The position numbers and the translations under genes were made by a program. This document shows positions 1-6,383 of a stretch of 11,186 bases of DNA, in pieces; positions within the stretch are counted from its first letter, which is position 1, and every line of letters begins with the position of its first letter. The DNA comes from Flavobacteriales bacterium (GTDB lineage: Bacteria; Bacteroidota; Bacteroidia; Flavobacteriales_D; Crocinitomicaceae), in NCBI GenBank assembly GCA_018665005.1, contig JABJEE010000257.1, positions 1-11,186 of the forward strand, in the 5' to 3' direction. The notes beneath the pieces are model-generated. The model was not told where the DNA came from, did not search any database, and saw nothing but the letters and a program-made list of their open reading frames with translations.

Positions 1-320
1 AAAGTGAGCTGAATTTAGGCTTGGCCAAAAACCCAGACCTTCTTAAATGGGCTTCTTTTAATCGAACGACAGAACAAAAAGTAATTGGATTTGCACTTGA
101 AACCAATAATGAAGAGGAAAATGCGTTAAACAAGTTAGAGGCTAAAAAATTAGACTTGCTGGTTCTAAATTCAACCCGTGACGAAAAGGCAACTTTTGGA
201 GGGGATTTAAATAAAGTTACTATATTCGATAGGGACAAAAATAAAACAGAATTTCCACTTCAGTCTAAATTAGATTTGGGATTTGAAATAGTAAATATAA
301 TGTCAAGATTAGATGATTAA
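1..320 (+). CDS. coaBC: CoaBC C-terminal fragment (phosphopantothenate--cysteine ligase part)
   Basis: This is the 3' end of a gene that begins before the window; the reading frame is open from base 3. CoaBC is a bifunctional cytosolic enzyme of coenzyme A synthesis. The C-terminal CoaB half uses CTP to join 4'-phosphopantothenate to cysteine, and the N-terminal CoaC half decarboxylates the product. Only the end of CoaB is present, about 105 residues. It shows the typical VIGFALET strand, followed by a lysine-rich helix, the KKLDLLVLN segment and a late FGGDLNKVTIFD stretch, all usual for CoaB C-termini. The TTG at base 21 is internal and not a start. The gene overlaps the next one by 8 bases (313-320), which suggests translational coupling. 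The order coaBC, DUF4835, recN is, from memory, common in Bacteroidota and supports the call. Confidence 0.93.
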   Translation, partial: SELNLGLAKNPDLLKWASFNRTTEQKVIGFALETNNEEENALNKLEAKKLDLLVLNSTRDEKATFGGDLNKVTIFDRDKNKTEFPLQSKLDLGFEIVNIMSRLDD

Positions 321-1218
321 AAGATTGGTTTTTGGTTTATTAATGATTCAGTGTTCAGTTATAAGTGCTCAAGAACTCAATTGCCAGGTTTCGATTATTA
401 CTGACGCAAAGTTAGAAGTTACAACGACTGAGCAGGAGGCACTGAAGCAGCTTAAAGAAGTCATCTTTGATTTTATGAATAGTACACAGTGGACTAAAGA
501 TAAATTCAAAATAGAGGAACGAATCAATTGTAATATTCAATTACAGATCAATAGTATACCTAGTCAAGGTACGTTTAGAGGGTCTCTTCAGGTATTGTCG
601 AGTAGACCAGCTTTTAATTCCAATTACAATTCTCTATTGTTTAATTTTCAAGATGATGATATCGTCTTTGGTTTTTCACGAAACACAGCCCTTTACTATG
701 CTAAGAACGCTTTCAGAGACAATTTGTCTTCCATTCTCGCCTTTTATGCCTATTTCGTTATTGGTATGGATTACGATTCGTTTGGAGCAAATGGAGGAAC
801 GCCTTATTTTGTTGAAGCTCAACAGATAGTAGTTAATGCTCAAACCTCTGGAGCACCAGGGTGGAAAGCAAGTGAGTCTGGGAAAAGAAATCGATTTTGG
901 TTGGTGGATAACATTTTACAACAACTGTTTCAACCTTTACGTGATTGTAATTATAAGTACCATAGAAAAGGTGTAGATAAACTTTATGATGACAAGGATA
1001 AGGGAGTTAAAGAATTATACAAGGCACTGTTGAAATTAAAACCTGTAGTCCAAACCCGACCAAATACAGTAAATATTATCAATTTCGTCTATTGTAAAAC
1101 TGCAGAACTAAAAAGTTTATTGGCTGAGTCAGACTTGAAAGAGAAGACTGATTTCGTTAATCTATTAAAACGATTGGACCCAGGAAACAGCTCCAAATTT
1201 CAGGAGATATTGAATTAG
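313..1218 (+). CDS. DUF4835 family exported protein
   Basis: This 301-residue protein has a clear N-terminal signal peptide: MIKR, then a hydrophobic stretch to about residue 18, with likely cleavage near A19-Q20. It should therefore act in the periplasm or at the outer membrane. The mature part resembles the DUF4835 family. It has a FNFQDDDIVF segment, then FRDNLSSILAFYAYFVIGMDYDSF, and after that a GAPGWKASESGKRNRFWLVDN segment with conserved-looking aromatic and glycine residues. The C-terminal third is helical and lysine-rich. I know of no biochemical role for this family. The start overlaps the end of coaBC by 8 bases and the stop lies 4 bases before recN, so it is almost certainly co-transcribed with both. 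That linkage seems to be conserved in Bacteroidota but does not by itself reveal the function. The family call is from recognition, not from a search. Confidence 0.85.
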   Translation: MIKRLVFGLLMIQCSVISAQELNCQVSIITDAKLEVTTTEQEALKQLKEVIFDFMNSTQWTKDKFKIEERINCNIQLQINSIPSQGTFRGSLQVLSSRPAFNSNYNSLLFNFQDDDIVFGFSRNTALYYAKNAFRDNLSSILAFYAYFVIGMDYDSFGANGGTPYFVEAQQIVVNAQTSGAPGWKASESGKRNRFWLVDNILQQLFQPLRDCNYKYHRKGVDKLYDDKDKGVKELYKALLKLKPVVQTRPNTVNIINFVYCKTAELKSLLAESDLKEKTDFVNLLKRLDPGNSSKFQEILN

Positions 1219-1222
1219 ACCT

Positions 1223-2863
1223 ATGATAAAAAAATTGCGCATTTCAAATTTTGCGTTAATTGAGCATCTTGAGCTTGACTTGAAAAATGGTTTTACCATA
1301 GTTACAGGTGAAACGGGGTCAGGTAAGTCAATTTTATTAAATGCATTCTCCTTGATGCTTGGAGAAAGGGCGAGCTCTTCAGTGGTTGGTAATTATTCGA
1401 ATAAGGCCGTCGTCGAATTTCATTTGACCAACGAAGCACAAGACAAGATGTTTTTTGGCAAACACCAACTTGATTTTGATGAGCCAACCATACTTCGACG
1501 AGAGGTTGTAAAAGATGGCAAGTCGAGAGTGTTTATTAATGATACTCCTGTTTCACTTGCTGTTTTGCGCGAATTCACAACCCATAAACTTTTAATTCAT
1601 TCACAATACAATACGTATGAGCTGAAATCTAAACAGACGCAGCTTGAATTGTATGATTCTCTTGCTGGCAACACCGAAAAAATCGAAGCTTTTTCTAAGT
1701 TGTATCAAAAATTATTATTGCAAAGGGACAACTATAATAAGCTTGTTAGAGATTTTAAAAAGCAATCCGAAGATTCTGATTACAGTCAGTTTTTATTTGA
1801 TGAATTAAATAAATTAAACCTCGATTCAAAGGATTATGAGAAAATAGAGTCTGACCTATACAAGCTTGATAATATTGATTCCATAAAAGATGCGTTGTAC
1901 AAAATTCAAGGCTTTAATGAGGAAAATGGTTTTTATACGGGTATCAAAGAAACATTAAAACAGCTTGAAAAAATTGACAGTCCCGGATCTGAATTGGAAG
2001 ATATTACAAGGCGCTTATCAGCAGTCTCTATAGAGCTGAAAGAACTGTCTAATGAATCAGAGTCTATAATTGATTCATTAGTCGATGATCCAAAAAGGAG
2101 AGGAGAGCTATTGTCGAGTCTTGATGAGTACAACAGATTGCTTCAGAAACATAAAGTTGGATCACAGAATGAGCTCAAGTCCATAAGAGATGGTCTTAGC
2201 GACAATTCATTGAGTCTCATTGATCTTGATTCTAAAATCAAACAAATGAATAGAAATCTGAAGGAAACTGAAGATTCGGTTCAAAACCAGGCAGAGGCAT
2301 TGCATTCCAGTAGGCTAGATGCTCAGAAAGAATTATCACAACGTATAGTTAATGAACTTAAATCTTTAAAGCTGCCTCATACTAAAATTCATTTCAAGAT
2401 GGAAAAAGGAGCGTTGAATGAAATGGGAATTACCGAGTTGAAGCTTCTTTTTTCAGCAAACATAGGCCATCCACAAATTGAAATAGAGAAAGCGGCAAGT
2501 GGGGGAGAGCTATCAAGATTTATGTTGGCCCTGCTAAAATTAATTTCTGAATCAAGAAAAATGCCTACGATATTGTTTGACGAAATTGACTCTGGTGTTT
2601 CAGGCGATGTCGCGCAAAAAATCGGTCAGCTTTTGAAAAACATGGGTATTAAAACGCAATTGTTGGTGATCTCACATTTGCCACAGGTAGCCTCTAAAGC
2701 ACAGCAACATTTGATGGTGCATAAAGACATTGTCAATGACAAGACCATAACCTCGGTTAATGTGCTCGATATGGATAAAAGGATTCTAGAAATTGCAAGA
2801 TTAATGAGCGGTGAAAATGTAACTCAATCTGCCTTAGATACTGCGAAATCATTAATGGATTAA
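1223..2863 (+). CDS. recN: DNA repair protein RecN
   Basis: RecN is an SMC-like ATPase that acts early in recombinational repair of DNA double-strand breaks. At 546 residues the protein is full length for the family. The N-terminal ATPase half has Walker A GETGSGKS at residues 29-36 and a Q-loop-like HSQYN at 126-130. The middle, roughly residues 155-375, is charged and heptad-like, as expected for the coiled-coil arm. The C-terminal half has the ABC signature ASGGE (425-429), Walker B ILFDEIDSG (450-458) with catalytic E454, and the H-loop ISHLPQ with H485. The Q-loop region reads HSQY where many RecN proteins have GQH. This is a mild variation. The ATG at 1223 lies 4 bases after the DUF4835 stop, and the LRISNFALIEHLELDL opening is the usual RecN N-terminus, so the start is secure. 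Confidence 0.98.
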   Translation: MIKKLRISNFALIEHLELDLKNGFTIVTGETGSGKSILLNAFSLMLGERASSSVVGNYSNKAVVEFHLTNEAQDKMFFGKHQLDFDEPTILRREVVKDGKSRVFINDTPVSLAVLREFTTHKLLIHSQYNTYELKSKQTQLELYDSLAGNTEKIEAFSKLYQKLLLQRDNYNKLVRDFKKQSEDSDYSQFLFDELNKLNLDSKDYEKIESDLYKLDNIDSIKDALYKIQGFNEENGFYTGIKETLKQLEKIDSPGSELEDITRRLSAVSIELKELSNESESIIDSLVDDPKRRGELLSSLDEYNRLLQKHKVGSQNELKSIRDGLSDNSLSLIDLDSKIKQMNRNLKETEDSVQNQAEALHSSRLDAQKELSQRIVNELKSLKLPHTKIHFKMEKGALNEMGITELKLLFSANIGHPQIEIEKAASGGELSRFMLALLKLISESRKMPTILFDEIDSGVSGDVAQKIGQLLKNMGIKTQLLVISHLPQVASKAQQHLMVHKDIVNDKTITSVNVLDMDKRILEIARLMSGENVTQSALDTAKSLMD

Positions 2864-2865
2864 AT

Positions 2866-3807
2866 ATGATTTTACAGCTCACTGTTCCAGTTGAACCATC
2901 AAAAAATAAAATTGATTTTACCGATAAGATTTGCTTCCTGGGTAGCTGCTTTTCAGATGAAATAGGAGGCAAGTCCAATGCCCACGGCTTATCAACTCTA
3001 TCCAATCCTTTTGGGACTATTTTCCACCCCATTCCTTTGGCTAGAATATTAACCAATTGCATCAATTCTGAAAATAAATCTAACTTGTTTCGTCACAACA
3101 ATTTGATTTATGACTGGGATTCTTCACATGTTTTTAGCTCAATATCGGAAAAAGAACACCGGATTAAGATAAGTCAGCAGCAAGAACTTGTAAGAAAGCA
3201 GATACAAGGTAAGAGTTGGCTTTTTATAACATTAGGAACTTCAATAGGCTATCGACATAAAGAAATCAAACTTACAGTCGCAAATTGTCATAAACAGAAG
3301 CAAGACTTGTTCATAAAGGAGCAAGCTGATTTGAATGAGATGTTCGAGACATGGTCAGAAGCGCTGAAGGGATTATATTCAATGAATCCTCAGCTCAATA
3401 TTGTTTTCACGGTGAGCCCAGTAAGACATGTGAAAGATGGATTGATTTCAAACAATCAAAGTAAATCCCAATTATTTGTTTTAATTGAAAAACTCAAGAA
3501 CGATTTCCCGGTTTTATATTTTCCATCCTATGAAATTGTAATTGATGGCTTGAGGGATTATCGTTTCTATAAAAAGGATTTAATTCATCCAAATGAACAG
3601 GCCATTGATTTTGTTTGGTCTCATTTTGTTAAAACTTATTTTAGTCAAGAAAATGAAACGCTTTTAAATAGGATTTTCAAATTAAGAACGGCCGAGAATC
3701 ATCAGCTTATGAATAAGGATCAGGTTGAAACTGAAAAGCTCAAAACCTGGATTGCAACAGAAAGAAAGAAAATAAGCGAAGAGTTGGGGAAGGACTTTAA
3801 TCTTTAA
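2866..3807 (+). CDS. GSCFA domain protein (SGNH-hydrolase-like)
   Basis: The 313-residue protein carries the motif that names the GSCFA family, GSCFS at residues 26-30, followed by NPFGTIFHP about 20 residues later. A central FTVSPVRH segment and a late DLIHPN segment (D238, H241) complete the pattern. The family is related to SGNH/GDSL hydrolases: a GxS near the N-terminus and a DxxH near the C-terminus would supply the nucleophile S27 and the catalytic Asp/His pair. An esterase or acyl-hydrolase activity is therefore plausible, but the substrate is unknown. No signal peptide is visible, so it is probably cytosolic. The start is 2 bases after the recN stop, making it the last gene of the coaBC operon. 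Its 3' end overlaps the opposing HD gene by 11 bases. Confidence 0.9.
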   Translation: MILQLTVPVEPSKNKIDFTDKICFLGSCFSDEIGGKSNAHGLSTLSNPFGTIFHPIPLARILTNCINSENKSNLFRHNNLIYDWDSSHVFSSISEKEHRIKISQQQELVRKQIQGKSWLFITLGTSIGYRHKEIKLTVANCHKQKQDLFIKEQADLNEMFETWSEALKGLYSMNPQLNIVFTVSPVRHVKDGLISNNQSKSQLFVLIEKLKNDFPVLYFPSYEIVIDGLRDYRFYKKDLIHPNEQAIDFVWSHFVKTYFSQENETLLNRIFKLRTAENHQLMNKDQVETEKLKTWIATERKKISEELGKDFNL

Positions 3808-4444
3808 TTTCTACATCCCACTCAGCATAAAATTCGTCCAAATAATTCACCATTATTTCCTGTCTATGTGATGCTATTTTCTTTGCGGTTTTGGTATGCA
3901 TACGATCTTTTAAGAGCAATAGTTTCTCATAAAAATGATTGATTGTATGCGATTTAGAGTTCAGGTATTCCTCTTTACTTGAATGATTCACTGGTTTGAT
4001 ATCTGGATTGTACAAAGGTCTGTTTCTACTTCCGCCATATGCAAAAGCTCTTGCGATACCCATGGCGCCTATGGCATCCAAACGATCAGCATCTCTTACC
4101 ACTCTGCCTTCGATAGAAATGTTTCCATCTTCAACCAAAGCGCCTTTGAACGAGACTTGTGGAATGATCAAACCTACGCTATGCGCAAGTTCTTTTGTGC
4201 CTCCCTCATTTATAATAATATTATATGCTTCCTCTTTTCCTTTTTCGAAATCACCACCATTGTATTTATGATCGGATATATCATGTAACAAAGCCGCAAG
4301 CTGTATCACTTCTTTGTCTCCACCTTCGTGTTCTTGGATATGCAGACTCATTTTTAATACCCGTTGAATATGAAACCAATCATGACTTCCCTCCATAGAG
4401 CTAAATTTGCTTCGAACCAATTTCGTTACACGTTCTACGATCAA
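3797..4444 (-). CDS. HD-domain phosphohydrolase (YpgQ/YedJ-like)
   Basis: This 215-residue soluble protein has the metal-binding HD fold. The opening SHDWFH (residues 20-25, H21/D22 and H25) is followed by the HD dyad LLHDISDHKY (H54, D55). A further RDADRLDAIGAMGIAR motif holds D118 and D120, one of which closes the metal site. The arrangement and length match the YpgQ/YedJ group. The Bacillus YpgQ member is reported to be a metal-dependent nucleotide pyrophosphohydrolase, so a similar nucleotide role is a reasonable guess here. No ATG exists in the open frame upstream of the HD motif; the best start is TTG at 4442-4444, which leaves 20 residues before H21 as in relatives. That TTG sits one base after the TAA of the upstream T9SS gene, so translation is probably coupled. 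It is the last gene of the pyrG operon. Confidence 0.9.
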   Translation of the reverse strand: MIVERVTKLVRSKFSSMEGSHDWFHIQRVLKMSLHIQEHEGGDKEVIQLAALLHDISDHKYNGGDFEKGKEEAYNIIINEGGTKELAHSVGLIIPQVSFKGALVEDGNISIEGRVVRDADRLDAIGAMGIARAFAYGGSRNRPLYNPDIKPVNHSSKEEYLNSKSHTINHFYEKLLLLKDRMHTKTAKKIASHRQEIMVNYLDEFYAEWDVEIKD

Positions 4445-4445
4445 T

Positions 4446-5246
4446 TTATCTAATGTGAAGAGGTTTATTAACTATGATGCCACCTGTGTAGATTTTAATG
4501 ATATATGCACCAGCGTCAATGAATTGGACATCGATATTAGAATCTTTCGTTTTTAATATGATTTTACCAGATAAATCAATGATTTCTGTATAATCAATAG
4601 CGTATTCAGATTTTAAATGTATAAACACAGTTGCTGGATTCGGGTAAAATGAAACGTGTACGAGGCTTTCTTCATGAATCGAAGCTTCATCCTCCTTTGC
4701 AACCAATAGGTCGTCTAAATAAAGCTTGTAACCATCATAGGTTCTTAAAACAAATGCGACGTAGATCGTTTGGTCATCATATCCCAAATCACTTAAATCG
4801 ACTGTCCGTTCGACCCATTCAAAGTCTTCTTGTTGAATATATCCAATAGTATCAGTAAAACTAGAAAGGTCAGTATTTGTATTCGAAACAAGAATGAAAT
4901 AATCATCTGGAAAAGATGCATCTTGAGATTTCGCATTCCACGAAATAGAATTCCCAAAAGCACCTAGAGAAAGAGCAGGTGTGATTAACCAACGATCTGC
5001 CGTATCAATAGGGGAGAACCATGAGGTTGATGCAGCTACACTATCTGCTGGATTACTGGGGTCCTCAACGCATATCCACGCTGATGTATATTCCGATACA
5101 TTAGCATTAGGAACATTTAAGTCATTATCTAAAACAAGCATATTAGAAGGGATTCCGCTTTGAAAATCAGTTTCAAAAACAGTTACTTGCGAACTCACAT
5201 AAGAAGAGATTAGAGCGCAGAAAAATAAATTTATTATTGTTTTCAT
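4446..5246 (-). CDS. T9SS-exported protein with choice-of-anchor J / cleaved-adhesin domain
   Basis: This 266-residue exported protein begins with a signal peptide, MKTIINLFFCALISSYVSSQ, with likely cleavage after about residue 18-20. Residues about 22-185 resemble the cleaved-adhesin or choice-of-anchor J beta-sandwich: FETDFQSGIP at the start, SAWIC, then DRWLITPALSLG, DDYFILVSN, and a closing YKLYLDDLLV. This domain is found next to gingipains and in many adhesin-like proteins. Residues about 198-266 form a type A T9SS sorting domain: FYPNPAT, then IIDLSGKII, DAGAYIIKI, and a basic end NKPLHIR. The protein should be moved across the outer membrane and released or attached to the cell surface. 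No enzyme domain is present, so an adhesive or carbohydrate-binding role is only a guess. It is unusual as a cell-surface protein inside a housekeeping operon; 12 bases separate it from the DUF4268 gene. Confidence 0.9.
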   Translation of the reverse strand: MKTIINLFFCALISSYVSSQVTVFETDFQSGIPSNMLVLDNDLNVPNANVSEYTSAWICVEDPSNPADSVAASTSWFSPIDTADRWLITPALSLGAFGNSISWNAKSQDASFPDDYFILVSNTNTDLSSFTDTIGYIQQEDFEWVERTVDLSDLGYDDQTIYVAFVLRTYDGYKLYLDDLLVAKEDEASIHEESLVHVSFYPNPATVFIHLKSEYAIDYTEIIDLSGKIILKTKDSNIDVQFIDAGAYIIKIYTGGIIVNKPLHIR

Positions 5247-5250
5247 TTTA

Positions 5251-5281
5251 CAAATGTATTATTTAATCAAATTAATTAAAA
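5251..5281 (-). promoter_or_regulatory. Possible internal promoter for the T9SS gene
   Basis: On the - strand the sequence TACATTTG (5258 down to 5251) fits the Bacteroidota -7 consensus TAnnTTTG exactly. A TTTT at 5278-5281, 19 bases upstream, is a 3-of-4 match to the -33 TTTG. Only four bases separate the -7 element from the ATG at 5246, so a transcript from here would be leaderless or nearly so. The region is very AT-rich and chance matches are likely, so this is tentative. Confidence 0.3.
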
Positions 5282-5723
5282 TATCTTGATACTCTTGATA
5301 AAAAGCATCGAACTCAATAAGACTTTCTTTAAAGAATCTTTGAGCCTTTTTCCAATCTTTTTTATTGGAAATATTCATGTCTGGCGCCTGCCATTTCAAT
5401 CGACTTATCGTCAGGCCTTCAGCTGTTTCTATGTTCTGAATCCATTCCGTAGTGCATCCTAAAGTACCATCAATAAGTTTACGCAATTCCAATAGCTGTT
5501 CCCAAAATATCAATCTTATTTCCTCATCTCGGAACTGGATATCATAACATATCGAAGCTTCTTTATTATTGAATACAAGCCGCAAATAGGTATGCTTAAG
5601 ATGAGTAGGGTAGCTTAACCAGTTTATTCTCGTGTTTGAAGCGGATGTCCTTCCTTTCATTAGGGATTTGAACTCTCCCCAAAATTGATGATTTAATGTT
5701 CTTTTCTCTTCTTTGGAGAACAT
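5259..5723 (-). CDS. DUF4268 family protein
   Basis: This 154-residue soluble protein has no signal peptide or membrane segment. It resembles the small stand-alone DUF4268 proteins of Bacteroidota. The opening MFSKEEKRTLNHQFWGEF is characteristic. It is followed by a WLSYPTHLKHTYLRL strand, an acidic middle section RDEEIRLIFWEQLLELRKLI, and a C-terminal segment with NKKDWKKAQRFFKESLIEFDAFYQEYQ. The function is not known. DUF4268 domains also occur at the ends of some nuclease-like proteins, but nothing here shows catalytic residues. The ATG shares one base with the fsa stop codon (TAATG at 5721-5725), so translation is almost certainly coupled to fsa. An ordinary cytosolic role linked to the operon is more likely than a mobile or defence role. 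Confidence 0.78.
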   Translation of the reverse strand: MFSKEEKRTLNHQFWGEFKSLMKGRTSASNTRINWLSYPTHLKHTYLRLVFNNKEASICYDIQFRDEEIRLIFWEQLLELRKLIDGTLGCTTEWIQNIETAEGLTISRLKWQAPDMNISNKKDWKKAQRFFKESLIEFDAFYQEYQDILINLIK

Positions 5724-6379
5724 TATTTGTTTCCTTTGGCGTAATCTGCAAGAAACTTCTCTAATCCAATATCTGTTAAAGGATGATTAGCCAATTCTTT
5801 AATGGCTTTTAGCGGCCCCGTCATGATGTCTGCACCAATCTCAGCACAATTAATAATATGCATAGGATGCCTAACGGATGCGGCAAGGATCTCTGTATCA
5901 AAAGCATAATTATCATAAATCAATCGTATTTGTTCTATTAAATTCAATCCATCCGTAGAAACATCATCTAACCTTCCAAGAAATGGTGATATGTATGTGG
6001 CTCCAGCTTTTGCAGCGAGTAAAGCTTGTCCTGCTGAAAACACCAACGTACAATTCGTTTTGATTCCTTTGTTTGAGAAATACCTAATGGCTTTAATACC
6101 TTCTAAAATCATAGGTACTTTTACGACAATGTTTTCGTGTAATTTAGCGAGCGCTTCACCTTCTGAAATCATCCCCTCGAAATCAGTACTGATGACTTCA
6201 GCGCTTACATCTCCATCGACAATCTCACAAATCGCTTTGTAATGGTTATTGATGTTTTCTGAACCGGTTATCCCTTCTTTAGCCATTAATGAGGGGTTAG
6301 TCGTTACCCCGTCTAATATTCCAAGACTATAAGCTTCTTTTATTTCATCTATGTTTGCTGTATCAATAAAAAATTTCAT
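5723..6379 (-). CDS. fsa: Transaldolase / fructose-6-phosphate aldolase family (TalC type)
   Basis: This 218-residue TIM-barrel class I aldolase belongs to the short transaldolase group (FSA/TalC). The opening MKFFIDTAN, the GVTTNPSL motif (24-31) and VVKVPM with Schiff-base lysine K87 are diagnostic. ISPFLGRLDD (130-139) and LAASVRHP follow, and the length is normal. Two active-site positions separate the subtypes. E. coli fructose-6-phosphate aldolase has Gln and Tyr there, while transaldolases have Glu and Phe. This protein has E61 and F133, so true transaldolase activity in the pentose phosphate pathway is predicted: transfer of dihydroxyacetone between sedoheptulose-7-phosphate and glyceraldehyde-3-phosphate. 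The usual annotation as fructose-6-phosphate aldolase may thus be misleading. The start lies 4 bases after the yidC stop. Confidence 0.95.
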   Translation of the reverse strand: MKFFIDTANIDEIKEAYSLGILDGVTTNPSLMAKEGITGSENINNHYKAICEIVDGDVSAEVISTDFEGMISEGEALAKLHENIVVKVPMILEGIKAIRYFSNKGIKTNCTLVFSAGQALLAAKAGATYISPFLGRLDDVSTDGLNLIEQIRLIYDNYAFDTEILAASVRHPMHIINCAEIGADIMTGPLKAIKELANHPLTDIGLEKFLADYAKGNK

Positions 6380-6383
6380 AGGA

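Noticed and set aside
2757..3065. Open frame on the - strand across the recN/GSCFA junction
   Set aside because: It is a shadow of two strong genes and has no start signal or family resemblance.
3983..4288. Open frames of about 90-100 codons on the + strand opposite the HD gene
   Set aside because: They are antisense to a well-supported gene, have no recognisable family and show low-complexity, frame-shadow composition.
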